64,000 nucleotides of DNA from Haematococcus lacustris (taxonomy: Eukaryota > Chlorophyta > Chlorophyceae > Chlamydomonadales > Haematococcaceae): contig JASKMD010000003.1 in NCBI GenBank assembly GCA_030144725.1, forward strand, positions 20,075,937-20,139,936, written 5' to 3'. The position numbers and the translations under genes are program-made. The notes under the pieces are model-generated. The model did no database searches and was not told the DNA's origin. It saw nothing but the letters and a program-made list of their open reading frames with translations. This document shows positions 21,884 through 36,100 of this stretch, one piece after another. How positions within the stretch are numbered: the stretch's first letter is position 1; each line of letters begins with the position of its first letter.

Positions 21884-22999
21884 ACGCATTTCATAGCAAG
21901 GTGCACAAACAAAGGTGCACATGGGCTCAACATGAAGTCATGCAAGTTCTCATTATTGTGTGCAGGTTCAGGGCAGCAGTTACAGGTGAGGGGACAGCAG
22001 CGTGAGGGGGGAGCAGGGGGAGTAGCAGCCGCAGCAGTGGCTGCAGAAGGACAGCGTGCCTTGTCCCTGTCTTGCCTTCCTCCATGTCCCTAACGTTGTG
22101 CCTGGGTTCGATGAGCATTTAATGAGACAGATCCAAAGGACCAGGACTTACGGCAAGACAGCATGCACACAGCTGTCCATGCTTGCCGTTCTCATATCAC
22201 GCATGGTGGAGAGATCGACCCCGCCAACTTGACCACAGAGGCCTCCAGCTTCACGACCCACCCTTAGTTGGGATATGGGAACGCTAGCGTGCACTCGACT
22301 GTACACAGAATGTGCTGTAGTTGGAGCATCATCCACGGCATTGTAGTCTGCGGTTCAGACTAAGTCGTACTCACCTGCATTCTTACCTACCTGAATACAT
22401 GGCAGGACATTGCTATGGATCAGGTCCCACAAGGTCAGGTAAAATGGCTCGAACAAATGTACCGTCACTTTTTGTCTGCACTCCAAGAGGTCAAGCTGCG
22501 ACGCCCCGCTACGGCGTGGTGCTCCGCAGCTTGGCCTGCGAGGGACGGGCTAAAGTCCACCTTGCCCCCCTCCGCGGTATCCTTGCACCTGTGACTCCTT
22601 GCACCCTGACGGTAGTGCACGTGCATACAGCAACGCCGTAACGACGAGCGAGGTAGAGTCTAGTTGGTCGGTCGGGGTGCCGTGATGAGGTGCCGGCATG
22701 CAAATCTGCAGGTACTGTTTTTGAGATGGATTTGCTGCTTGTTGCTGCTGCGCATCCGTCTAGTTTTTGCGCCCTAGCGTTGACGTATACTCCTAGCTCC
22801 CACGGGAAGCTATTGCAGTGTAATACATCTGGGATTGTAATACATCTGGGATTGATACATCTGGGAAGGGATGGTGGGCGTCCAGGCCGTGCAGGCTCTT
22901 TGATGCAGTAGGCATATCGGAAAGGCACGCTGATCACGGCTGTGTAAACGCGGCATCAAATGGCTCACGGTACATTTCGCCAAAGAGACCTTGTGGGAC

Positions 23000-23827
23000 T
23001 AGGGCGTTCCCGGCCAGGTCCTATTAAGACCCGGGTCTTAAGACCCTGAGGATTTTGAACGGGGTCTTAAGACCTCACCGGCCCGCCGGCGGCACACATT
23101 AGCGCCACTAGCGCTATGACTACGCCTGTCAGTCCTACACCGCCCGACACTTATCCTCCAGCCGAAGCTCGCTGGACCCAAAAGTACAAATGAGTACATA
23201 TGAGTAGAATGCAGTGGCCTATGCCGGATGCAATTGTCTGAGTGTCGTTGTGCCATTGTGCACCGGGGCAAACCCATCGTGAACATCGCGACCACGCCGG
23301 AGCGCCCGAAATGAGGCTTACAGTGTGACGAGGCTTACAGTGCTCAAATACCATAGCCGCAGTCACAGCCTGCTGCAAGGTTGCTCTCACAGTAAGCGAG
23401 TGACCAGGCCACAAACTCGGCCCTGATCCGAGCTGTGACGCCTATCCTGATCAGCGCAGCGCGTCGATGCCGTTTCTACAAGAACGGGCGCCACAGCGTC
23501 AGGCCGCAATCTCCCTCACTCCCTCACACTCGGCCGCAAACTCCCTCACTCCCCCACACTTGTGTGTTGCACCAGCCGCCGTTGTAACCTCTGCCACTGT
23601 TGTAACCCCTACCCCTGTAACCCGATAGACTGGCCCAATCGACTAGCGATCCTATGCTTGTTCCTTCATTCTATCACTCCGAAGGTGAGCATACCCAACC
23701 CTAACAGGAATCGATCTAGGGACCTCTCGCATAAGTGCTACTTTCAGGTCTTTAAGACCTCTAGTACCGGTCTTAAGACCTTTAGGACCCAAAACAGCAG
23801 GCGGGTCTTAAGACCCGGCACGCCCTA
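23000..23827. mobile_element. hAT-type non-autonomous DNA transposon, 828 bp
   Basis: The element is bounded by TAGGGCGTTCC on the left and the complement of TAGGGCGTGCC on the right (10 of 11 match). It is flanked by the direct 8-bp duplication TGTGGGAC (22992-22999 and 23828-23835). The empty site with a single TGTGGGAC is present in the A-B spacer near 5503-5515. TIRs beginning TAGGG and 8-bp duplications are the hallmarks of the hAT superfamily. Palindromes GGTCTTAAGACC occur at 23034-23045, 23063-23074, 23769-23780 and 23804-23815, with near-matches at 23018-23032 and 23747-23759; they may be subterminal transposase-binding repeats. I see no transposase domain, so it must be mobilised in trans. 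Confidence 0.88.
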
Positions 23828-24134
23828 TGTGGGACCTGACTATGGACAACACCCCACATCAGTTTCGAAACTGAAGGCATGGAGACTCGCTGATCACAGC
23901 GGTGCAAGTGATACCCTTTGGGAAGGCCTGTACGTGGTGCGCGGAAAATATCAACAATGTCAAACTGTCAATGTCATCAAGTAGAAGACCGTTTTAATGT
24001 TAGTGGTGCGCATGACATGAAAGATTGCGACGAAAGCCCACTTCTTCGAATCACGACCTCGTCGCTGCTACTTGCCATAGGGGTCCCGTACACGTCTGCT
24101 GTACTGCGCCACTGATGCAAGCCGGCGACCCACT

Positions 24135-27100
24135 ATGCATCAAGCGCCGCTGCTGCTTGCATTAGTGTGGGGCCTGTTGCGATGCGAAGCATTCACGTGG
24201 CAGGACTGCAGCGTATCTCAGCAGCGTACCCTTTGCACGCTGGGGCCTGGCGAGACCTGGACGCCCATTCCGCGCAACGTATCCGGGATCTTGACAATCA
24301 CAGGCTTCCCCGGCTTGCCCGCATCCACACTGGACCTCAGCCTGTTGGGACGCACTTCGCTGGGGCCAGGCAGGTGCAGCAGGCGCTGACCAGAGCTGGC
24401 TGAGCCTGGCTCCAGTCCCAGTGTGTAAGGCCCCTGGCAGCACTGCACTGACACCACTCTTTCCCTCACCCTGCAGCCAGCACTCTCAACCTCCAGGACC
24501 TCGCAGTGGTCACTGACATCGCTGTGCCCAGGGCCACCGCGCCGCTCAGCTACCTTGTCCCCGTGAACCTGACAGGCCCAGGCGCCCCCTCCATCACCTA
24601 CACCAACGTCACCCTGCGCCTGCCCAGCTCCTGCACCTCCCTGGCCCAGTACGCCAGCCTGCTGTGCAGAGGGACGGTCAACGCCAGCATGGTCATCAGC
24701 AGAGGGGGCATGGGGTACCGCACCTGGGCCACTGCAGCCGTCAGTGCACGCAACCTGAACCTCACATGCGGGCGCTCCCTCCCCTCTTCCTTCAACCTGA
24801 TGTGCTCCAGCGCTCCGGTGGCTGCGCCTGAGGAGCTGCTGGCAGCACTGGCCGCTGCTGGAGGGATGGATGAGGGCTCCACCAGCTTTGTTCACGTCCT
24901 CACCAACATCTCATTGCAGGTGCATGTTATTTAGATTAGTCCCATGCTGGCAGCTGCGCACGGATGCTGAAGTGATGGTTTCCACTCTGCATCTCTTGAC
25001 CCCTGCTGCCTAAGCCTCTGCTGGGCTAGGCCTCAGGCTTCCCACTGACCCTGGCCCCTGGCTGCAGGGCTATGTCCCAGCGGCAGCCAGGGACTGCTCT
25101 GACGCAGGACGGCTGGCCACCATTACCAACAGGCTGGTGGTGGCAGGTAGGTCAGCCCACATTCGACCTCCCCTACATTCGATCTCCCCTACCTAGAGGT
25201 TAGGGTTAGGCTGCTGCTGGCAGATGGCTCACCTCCCTGCCTGCCCGCAAGCACAGCTAAAGCTAAGACGGACTCCTTGCTCTCGAACCCTTGCACAGTG
25301 GCCAGGCCTGGCAGTGCCAATGCTGAGGCACACTCACTAGCCTCGATGTTGTGGCTGCAGGGGTGCCCACGCCTGACAACCCACGACCAGAGCTGGACTG
25401 GGCCGCGTAAGATCTATGGCTCAGGCTAAGGCAGGGAGATGCTGTATCTGTACTGAAGGTGGTTTGCTGCTTGCTTGCCTGCAGGTGGTGCAACATTGTC
25501 ACCGCATACGCAGCCAACTCACAGGTCGTGTTCTACAACCTGACGCATGCCAACATGCCGCTGGGAGAAACCGCTAGCTTGCCCCTATCGCTGTTCACGG
25601 CGCTTGGCTTCATGGTGCAGTTCTTGAGGTGAATGCATGGTCAAAGCACTGCAAGCTCACCTAGCTATGCAGCGGCTGTAGTCACTGGGCCTCACAGCTG
25701 GGCAAGGGCTGGCCCTAGGCAGAGGGGCTTCAAGCTTTGACATGTGCCTGTTGAGCCGGTGGGCACATCAAGCTGTAGATGGCAGCTGTGGTCACTTGAC
25801 TGCCAGGACCGGAGTTGGGCTTGGGCTGCTGAAACTGGAGTTCAGGGATTGCACCCTGCTCATTCCCAGTGATGAGGTGAGCCCTCCCCACCCCTGCACT
25901 CAACTGTATGCTGTCACTACAATCAATGTGATTGCCTGGTGTGACATAGGGTTGCTGCTACAACACATGGTGCGTCTGCTCCCAGGAAGACCAGCAGCAG
26001 CAGGGTGAAAGGGGTGAACTCTGGTCTTGCCACATGCCTTGCTGTACAGATGACATGGTGGACCTGGCTGAGTCAGAGCTCACCCGTCATGAACTGGATA
26101 TTGCCTTTCGAACATTTCCAGGTAAGACTCAAGAAGCTCAGACGTTGCCGTCATACATGCTTGAAGTGGCTGGGGACCAGCAGTCACACCTTCAAAGTCC
26201 ACCTATGTGGTCTACCGTACTTTCTCGCTTGATTCGCGTCCGCGCACCGTTATTTGGGCCTCCCGAAATCTTATTTGACACTTACTTGGCCGCGAACGCG
26301 TAAACAATGTAGTTTTTTTCCTGAACCGCGAAGTGGTCAAACGATAAATATACATGGGTAAATGGTGCTGCGATGGACCGCTTCGTGGTCCGTGGCATCA
26401 GTGCCGATGACTCCGCTGAAACTTCTATGCTAGGTTGACCAACACGATGAATTGCTCCATCAAAGGGCTCTCGATCGTGAAGATGCGGCTATTAAGAGGC
26501 ATATATCTGAAGCCTCTCAGCTCGGTGTAGGCTGTTGCCCACCAGTCCATCAGCGACATGAGTTACCTCGTTTAGTGGTTACACGGATGCAGGCACCCTG
26601 CTTGCTTTTGATGACATCTACCAGCGAGCTGTCATGACTAAGATGGGCCGCTTGTTTGGGGTGCCCGGCCAAGAACAAGCCTAAGCCAGCACCAACAGCA
26701 CAAGTCACGCCCACTCCCACACGCAAGCATGCACGGTTGGTGCGCAACACTAGAAGCAACGCCAACAGCAGCAACGCCAGCACCAGCAGTGCCAGCAATT
26801 GCCGCAGCAACAAGAGCAGCAGTGGCAATAGCAGTGCCAGCAGCATGGGGTGGATAGTAGGCAAGTGTCAGCCAGGGTGGCTGGCCATACGAAGTCAGCT
26901 GTTGGGGTGGTTGGCCAGGCTGGGGCAGCAGCTTAGGAGGCTGGCCGCACCAAGTCAGCTATTGTGGTGCTTGCCATGGCCAAGGCTGTGGCATGGGAGA
27001 CTACTAGGGCACGCAGATTTGAGTGTTCAGAGGAGGAGGAAGAGATATGCCAGCACTGCAAGCAGCCACATGAGCACCATGACTTGGTGTGACTTGGTGA

Positions 27101-30100
27101 CCGGGTGGCTTGACTTGGTGACCTGTGCAAGAGGTGTATAGACCACGGAGGATTGACATGGTATGCAAGGGATGGCTGTTTAGAATAATAATAAGCACAC
27201 CCACATCCTCAAAACTGTGTTTTGCTGCCAATTGTGCATCGGGGAAAAGTAAACAAAGTTTAGTTTGGGTCGGGAAAGAGTATTTACTTTTACTGTTCGG
27301 GGCCTCGCGAATCGAAAGAGATAGTACGGTATGGCATTTTTCTTTTGTGAGTACGAAGGTAGACATGGCCTTTTGAATTGAGGCTGAGTGTATGGCATGT
27401 TCAATGCGCATAAGGTCTGTGGCACCTTCATGTCGATGGCCCTATGTGTCTCACCGGGAGGTAGTTGCGGTGTGCCCCGTAGACTGTGTTGCTGACGTTT
27501 GGGCTCCAACAATTCTATCTCATCAACGCAACTGAGCGCGGTAGCCCTGCGGAGATAATGCTAGGCTGGCATGTATAATTGTATACGCCGGGCTGGCATG
27601 TAAACCTCAAGCTGTAAGCTCTTGGTAGGCTTCATTAGTTTTGGTTGGACAGAGAGAGCGCTACGTTATAGCTACTAAGCTCTGATGTCTACAACTTTGC
27701 ATAAATGGCCCGCTGTCGACCGCGCTTTTGTATGTTTGTCGGGCTGTGGGGTGCGCTTCTACATTTGGCGGGCCGCAGGGTACGCTCTAGCATCTTAGAC
27801 GGGGCCGCGGACCTCACATATACCGCGAAAGTAATGGTATCGTCCTCGTCCATGCGGCCATACACACCTCGGCTTCGCCTCGGTGTGGATGTCCGCATCG
27901 TCTTAGTCTCGTCCATCGTTCTCACATATTGTACTCAGCCCACCGGTTATCCATTACATATGCTCCATCTTAAATGACCCGCCATTGATTGTGCTTGTGC
28001 ATCAGGGCTGCTGCCAGCACAGCCTCGGGGTGAGGCTAGCTTGCGGCACCTGGGAATGCCTCTGTAACTGCTGGGAGGGGTGTTGAGTGCACCTATAAAC
28101 ATTGCCAAGCCAACAACATGGAGTGAGCTGCTCCACCCTCAACAGCAGCAGCAGGGATGGGCAACCGCCACGCCGAGCCGGCTCTGGGGAGCAGTGGTTG
28201 TTCAATAGGTACAAGGGGTCTCAGGAGCTGGGGCAGAGGTGACTAGAATGGCACTGCCAGCAGCTATGGTCACTAGCTTTGGGCGCGTCATTTATTGGTG
28301 CCACTCCAAGCAAGAAGTGGCGCATTGCCTTCGATCTTGGCATGGGCTCTCATCCAGCAAAGCCTCCCCCTTCACCATAGCATGTCACAGCATGTCAGCA
28401 CCCCCACCAAGGTTTTGGCCAACAAGGCCCTGATAGTGCCCCAATATGCGCCAGCTGAGTCATAGGCTATGTCACAGCAGCTGCTGCAACAGCTGGATGC
28501 GTTCATCTTCACCGGCTTGCGCCGCATCTTGCGCATCCGCCTTGGCCCTGATGTGATCCGCATTCAAACCAGTGTTTTTATTTTCGCCCTGACACATTAT
28601 TCATAGGTAAAAGTTATATGGCCCAGGCTCATACCCTTGATACTAGCACGATGCGTTGTAGTGCAGCTCACAAAGCGATCATTTCATAGCGATAAACGAC
28701 CTGTGAAACGTGTAAATTGGTTTGTGTTGGATAGGTCACATGGCCAGCACATGGCATTGTGAAGCACAACTGTTGTTTGCCACAGCACCCATGGTGGTGG
28801 GGCAGGTCGGACAGGCTGGCAGGGTGCCGCCTAGGCCTGTGGAGTGTTTGCACATGATCTGGAACAACGTGGCACAGGCATCAGTGCAGGCTGTAGGTCT
28901 TGGCTAGCCATGTACCAGAAGCGGGAGACATGCTGGTCCTTGCGAGATGGTTTGCCACCAGGCTCATGCCAATGTTGTGGAAGTACGCTCCAGGGAGCAA
29001 GCTCGTCTGGGATGGCCAGGGCTTTTGTGGACACCTGTGGAGTTGAACCTTCTCATCTTCTCTGGCCGGTGCACTCACTCCCTGCAGCCCTTGAACCAGC
29101 TCAGTAATGTGACAGGCAGCCATAGGAAGATAATGGCTGAGGCGGCATGGCATGTCATTGCACAAGGGTTCAGACACCAAACCCAACCAGTAAGCTTAGC
29201 TTCACACTTTTCCCAGAGCCACAATAAGGAGCTTTCTGAAGCAGGCCTCCCTCCCCAAATGAAGCAGCTGCTGAAAGCTGTAGCCACCTCAGCTGACCTC
29301 GTGTAAGCAGTTGTGCAACGCCTGGCCTAGGTCCATGGTATGACAGGGCCATAGAGAAGTTGTAAAAGAAGCGGGAGTTGGCTGGGTTGGGTGCTGCAAG
29401 GGTTGCTAAGGGCGCTAAGGGTTCTCATAAGTAGGTTTAAGGCACACAACCCTGACCATGACCTGTTGACCACATCAGCTTTCTGATCTAGAGGTTTGTC
29501 GTGTCTTGAGCGTCCTACCACAGATCACTACGTTGTAACCCCGTTTTTGAACGGTAACTCACTGGCCAAGTCACACTTTCTCAATCACTTAGCCAATGCT
29601 GGGACAAAAGCACCGGCAAGTAGGCGACTCGTAGACCTCTATGGGGATGCAACTTGCATTCTTGGCACCAATGTTGGTGAAGAACTATGTTACTCTCCCC
29701 AGCAGATAGACCAAACTCAGAGTTTTGTCTGTGTCTACCCACCCAGCCTCCTGTCTCGGCAACCTGCGTCATCCACAGCCACCCTGCTGCCACCTGCAGG
29801 CTAACCTCACTGTGTCACCCCTAGTCAAGGAGCTGCGTCCCTCACTACTAACATTTTTGTGGACAGACGTGCAGCTGGTCAGTGTGGAGGCCCAGCTGCC
29901 CTCAGTCCCCCTGCTGGTGCACGACACAGGTGAAGGGGCCTGGGTTGTCACCGTTGTCCCAGCCCTAACACCTGCCCATGCGCCCCCGCCCTTGTCAGTG
30001 TGATGCTGTTGTTGCAGCTCTGCCTTCCATGCTGGCAGCTGGCCCTGCTGCAGCGTTGGCACCTTATGCGCTTGCATGGTGCTGCCTGGCATGGCATGGC

Positions 30101-33100
30101 ATGGCCTGCACCTCTACTTGTGTGATCCAGGCGTTCAGGATGTTGAGGGAGCCCGCTTGCCTGGTGTTCCAGCAGAGGCATCACATGAGAGGCGCTATGG
30201 CCAGTTTAGGCAGCATGCAACCAGGTCATGGGTCTGGCCTGGTGTGCAGGTGCGCTGCGCCTCAATGGCCTGGGTGCTAGCTTGTTCAAGATGGGCCAGG
30301 TTGTGGAGCCTGTAGTAACGCTGACAGCACTGGATCTGGTTCCCAGGGTGGAACGCCCCTGGAGGATAGCTCAGCTCAAGTACAATGCGAGGGCGGTCTT
30401 GCCAGATGTGATGACAGCAAACCTGGTGAGCAGTACTTCATCAAAAACCTTTGTGCACCTTCTTAAAACCGCATGCTCTCCGCTAAACACAATGCACGAC
30501 ACAAAACAGTTTGAGCAGCAGGTGGTATCGCACTGCTGTCCTCCTCCTGACTCCACCATACCTTTACTGCCCTGTTCCGTCGCCTCCACCCGCAGACCAT
30601 GCGCGGCCGTGTGGTGTTCACTGGGCACCCCGCCCTGCCCCAGACGCTGATGATGGACCTGGCCGCTGCCCCCTCCCTCCTAGCTCTGGTTGGCCCTGAC
30701 ACCCAGCTCACCCTCAGCAACCTGGTGCTGGCCAATGCCGCCCCCCTGCTGTCGAGCCTGGTCTGCGGGGCAGTGGCCCAGCAGCAGGGCGTTGCCTGCA
30801 CCAACCCTGACTCAGCACCTGGTGCAAGCAACATGTCCAGCCCTGAGGCAAGCAGCAGGGCCGTGTGGCGGGCCACTGGGCTGCCTGACCTGACCGCTGT
30901 GTCCCCCCTGCCGCCCCTCTGCACCCCTGAGCTGGCAGACGCCCTGGGTGGCCTCACCAGCCTGCTGTGGTTCTTTGCCACCCCCCGCACCAGCCCTTCT
31001 GGGCAGCCACCCCTGGCCAGTGCGCCCCTGGTGCTGGTGAACGTGACGCTGCTGCTGCCTGACCTGGAGCTGCGGGCCATACGTGAGGTGGCTCAGGGCG
31101 GCAGCACCCGGGTGAACCTGCGGCCTGACACCCTGGACCTGCTGCGCGCCCAGCTGGCAGGACAGCAGGTGTGCCTGGCCAGGAGGGCGCTTCCTGGCTG
31201 GCTGACTGCTGAGCTGCCCGCTCTGCTGCTCCTGCTCAGCGTGCTTGGTGCTGCCTCTAGCCCTGACTAGACCAGCCGCTGCTGCTGCCACAGGTGCTGC
31301 CCGCTGCCTGGCCCCCTGGCGGCCTGACCTTCCCCTCCTTCTCCTGGTCAGTGGTGCGTTATACAAGTCATATGAATAAATATGAGAACATCTAGATTGC
31401 TCTATTATTGATAGTTGCAATAATAAACATTTATTGATACGAGTTTACTTAATGTTGGACCTGCCGACAGTTGTACCATAAATGCAATATCACAGGTGTA
31501 TGCAAAATACAACATCATGTTGATGCCCATAGCTCGGATGTGCACGGGGCCATTATGGCTGATCTTGGCCACATTAAAGCGTGACGACCCACCAATAGCT
31601 CCGCGTATCCCGCAACTCCTCTGCAAGTCATTCGTGATCAAGTTACAAGCATGTGACTAGTTGCGCACGGTGGCTAAGCGAAGGCAAAACATGATGCAAT
31701 ATGAGGCGGTGGGCTCCGGGGTGGCTTCTTTCGGACTGGACAAGGCTAACGTTGCGTTCAAGATTTGAAGCCGATATGACATCTACAACTTGCATAACTG
31801 GCCCGCCATTGACTGCGGGGTAACGATGACGTGCCGCGGGGTATGCTTTTGCACTAGGTATACCAGCCTCGACCTAGCTCATTGCGTTCAACTGAAGGAC
31901 CCGTCCTCAGCTCATCAGCTGATCAATGCGATTCAGCACGGTAACGGACATGGTGACATGCTGGCATGTATGTTCATTAATGCTATGCTGACATGTAATC
32001 TTCAAGTTGTTCGGCGGGCTTCGTTACTTGGGAATGGACAAGACTAGCGCTACGCTCAAGGTGTTAAGCCTTGTATACTGGACGGGTCGCTGACCTCAAA
32101 TGTACCCAATAACTGCCTTAACCTTGCTCATCACGTGAAACTCATGGGCTGGTCCTCATCTCCGTGGCCACATCCGCATTGTGTCGGACTCGTCCATAAC
32201 TTTGGCGTAATATACTGGGCTGGCCGATTGTCCATTACCTAGACCCCAGCACTGGACACGCTGTCTGTCAGCTGTAAGAAGGCGCCGCTTCTATTGGCGA
32301 TGGGGATTTCCAGTGTACTAGCGGCTGGTGGAACGGCGGCGGCTTACACCACGGACATGCCATTGAGCAACACTACATCAAGCGCTCTCGTCAATTGGTC
32401 CATTCAGGGCATATTGAGAATGTAACATGCGGAAACCAGCAGCCACGCACCCCACAGGCTTGATCTAGGCTAGATGGCAAGTACATGAGCTAAGAACGGG
32501 GTAGCTTGTTGGGTTCTCGTCACGGGGTTCAAGTACCTTTTGGCCACCATAACACTTGCATGGGTCCTACATTCATCCCCTCCTACAAGGCATCATGGCA
32601 ACCACAGCAGCACCAGCCCCCACCAAATCATTCATACTGACTGAGCCCCAGCCACTCAGCAGCAGCAGCACCTCAAGCAGTGCTTCACCTCTTCCCCTGG
32701 GCTGCTGCCTTCACGGTGAAGCCCGCCCCAATGCCGCAATCACCTGTGCACCTGTCAGTGCCCATTATTGAGCTCAGCACTGCGCTCACCCCTGGTGCCC
32801 TGCTGCCTCCATCCAGGTTTGGGCTCCGTGGCCTGGACGTCACTCTGGGCGCCTACACCCCCACCAACAGTTGGGGCCAGCCATGGGTGCAGGATGATGG
32901 CAGCGCCATCCCACAAAGTACCAATACTGGCCTGACCACCGTGGTCCAGCCTGATGGGCCCCTCCTGCTGCCCCTGCCCCTCCCGCCACCCCCTGCCCCT
33001 GAGCCAGACCCACCACCTCCAAGGCCTGAGTATCCGGCAGCAGACCAGCCTCACACCGCCCCAGCTGGACCGCACAGCAGGCCCCCCACCCTCAGCCCTG

Positions 33101-36100
33101 CCCCTCATGACAGCAGCATCAGCCCCACAGCCCCTGCCCCATCTCCCAGCCCTAGCTTCAGCCTCAGTGCAGGCTCCCACAGCTTGAACACCTCCAGCGT
33201 GGTTGGTGCAGCAGTGGGCGCAGCCACCGCCATCCTGCTGCTGTGCTGTGTGGCTGTCATGTGGCTGCGAGCCAGGGCCGCTGCGTCACTCTATAAGCAC
33301 AGTGCAGGACTGAGCGGTGCTGCAGACTTAACCAATGTATCTTGGCCTGCACTGCAATCAACCTCCTCTGATCCCCTACCCTGTGGGTGGAGCCACAGCC
33401 GCTGCAAGGGGGGCATCAGCCACACCTTGTCGCTGCCTCAATGCAGTGCAGCCCAGGGGGCAGTCGGCCTCGTCCTGATGCCCAGTGCTGTTGACCAGCC
33501 AATGGGCCATCCACCTGACTGCGCTGCACCGACCCCGGGAGGGGAGCCTGGTGAAGAGGGCTGCAGTGAACAAAGCACGGCAGGGAGCACAGCCCACACC
33601 CCAGCTGCAGTGGAGGCTAAGGGCGCAGCCCTGCCAGCTGCTGCGCCAAGCATCCACTGCTCCAGCCTGAGTGAGGTGTTGGGCCAGGCAGAGGTGGAGC
33701 AGGAGCTGAGGCTGGGGACGCGGCTGGGGGCCGGGGCCTATGGCACAGTGTTCCAGGGCACCTGGCGGGGCATGCAGGTGAGGGGCCCTGCTGGACTGGA
33801 TGCAACACCTCTGCACTGGACATGCCACTTGGCACGCCTTGCTGCCAGCTTGTCTGCACTTGCACCCCTGGTCAATGGTCAGGAGCTGTGTGTGCAGGTC
33901 GCTGTGAAGCGGCTGGTGTTCTCTGGCCTGGCGGGTGATCTGCGTATCACTGGCCAGCGGCAGCGGGTGCTGAGGGAGGCTGAGCTGAACACGCGGCTGG
34001 CGCACCCCTACCTGGTGGCCACCTACGCTTACTACCTCACCACCTTGGACACCAGCAGCAGCAGCAGCCAGGCAAGTCCCATGCTGCCTGGATGGCCGAG
34101 CCAGGTGGGAGTCACACTCATCCACTCCTGCTGCTGTCACCCATGGAGCTTGCTGACCCGCAGCCTGGGCTGGCTGCCTGCTGCCCGCTGCCGCCCCCTC
34201 AGGGTCAGGGTGTCACTGATCACGCTCTGTACCTGGTCAGTGAGCTGTGCGAGCATGGCAGCCTCTTTCAAGCCATCGAGACAAGAAGGTGAGTGGTGGG
34301 CAGCAGTGTTTGTTGAGTTGCCCTCATGCTTCTGTCATAGCTCAAAGTGATGCGGCTCAGACTGTCTTGTTCATACAACAGCCCAACTGGGCCTGTCAGC
34401 GTAGCTAAAAGGAAGCCAGCAGCATCATTCAGCCACTCATGCCAAAGACACAGGCAGACACATCAGGTGGAGTTTCAATGGAGTCTGTAGTTGTTGTGTG
34501 CTGCAGCAAAGCTGACCTTGCTGGGGGCCTTTCCCTAAGAGGGGCCCACTTTGTCCTTGTGCTCCGTAACCCGTGTCGCTGTCCTCGCGGCTGCAAGCAA
34601 TGTTGCTGACCTCTCACTATTAAGTCATGCAGCTCTTCCACAGCTGACAAAGCTGTTGGACAAAGCTGTTGATTCGCGAGGCCCCGAACAATAAAAGTAA
34701 ATACTATTTCCCGACCCAGTTTTGAGCATGTGGGTGTGCTTAGAAATATTCTATACAGCCATCCCTTGCATAACATGTCAACCCTCCGTGGTTGACACAC
34801 CTCTTGCACAAGTTACTTAGTCAAAGCCACTGTGCTAGGGTAATGTCACTGTGCACCAAGTCACTGTCTGGACATTCCACTAGATAGGGCACTGAACCTC
34901 CCCCATGAAGTCATGGTGCTCTTGTGGCTGCTTGCAGTGCCGGCATATCTCTTCATCCTCCTCCAAACACTCAAACTTGCATGCCCTAGTTGTCACCCAT
35001 GTCGCAGCCTTGGCCAAGGCAAGCACCCCTGAAGCTGACTTGGTGCAGCCAGTCTCCTAAGCTATTGCCCCAGCTTGGCCAACCACCCCAACAGCTGACT
35101 TCGTGTGGCTAGCCACCCCGGCTGATAACTTGCCCACTACCCACCCCTCGCTGCTTGCACTGCTATCGCCGCTGGTGCCGGCGCTGCTGCTAGTGTTGCA
35201 CAGCAACCGTGCCTGCTTGCGTGTGGGAGTGGGCGTGGCTTGTGCTGTTGGTGCTGGCTTAGGCTTGGTTTTGGAGACAAATGGCCTGCCACGTTTACGC
35301 ATGGGTGGACCATCTGCCGTTGCTGCAGCTGGCTTGGCTGAAGGCAAGGCTTGTAATGACACCCCCCCTGATGAGCTGCCACCATCAGCTCAACGGCTAT
35401 CATGGATTGAACATCAATGCCAGCCACCTGCTCTGCAAGCGAGGGGGAGTCCTCCATGGGAATCATTATGGCTAGTAGTTGTTGTGAGCAGGCCGTGCCA
35501 GCAGCGCTGCCTCTAGGTCGCTGGCTTGCACCGCTGCGTCATCTTCCACTGCATCTGCACTCTGCTCATCTATAAACACCTACCGTACTCTCCCTTTTGA
35601 TTCGCGTCCGCGAATCGTTTTTTTGGCCTCGCGAAATCGCGAACGAGTAAACAATTCGATTTTTGGCCGAATCGCGAAGTGGTCAAACAATTATTTGACC
35701 TGCGTGAATGGTGCTGCGATGGACCGCTTCGTGGTCCGTGGCATCAGTGCCGACGACGCAGCCGAAAATCTGCTACGCCAGGTTGACCAACACATAGATG
35801 GCCCTTGCACAGTGGCTGTGACTTGGTGATCGGGTGGCTTGACTTGGTGACTTGTGCAGAAAGTGTCCACGGAGGATTGACCTGTCATGCAAGGAATGGC
35901 TGTCTTAAATATTTATAAGCACACCCACGTTGTCAAAGTTGTGTTTTGCTGCAACTTTTGCATCGGGAAAAAGTAAACAATGTTTTTTTTGGATCGGGAA
36001 AGAGTATTTAATTATAGTTTTCGAGGCCTCGCGAATCAAAAGGGAGAGTACGGTAGACCGGTTTTTGCTGGGAGGAGGAGGCGTGCTTGGCGAGCGGGCT

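Larger units (their letters stand above)
21157..24134. other. Spacer between genes B and C, no gene supported
   Basis: Near-identical duplicate of the A-B spacer (3659-5810), with three visible changes: a longer AGT microsatellite, loss of several short tandem repeats near 22660-22715, and an 828-bp transposon at 23000-23827. No gene with a recognisable product is present. Confidence 0.6.

Noticed and set aside
31268..31270. TAG in gene C (also 47235-47237 in D) as evidence that these genes are pseudogenes
   Set aside because: A phase-2 donor about 100 bases upstream avoids the stop and gives a full-length frame in all three copies; no other disabling change is seen.
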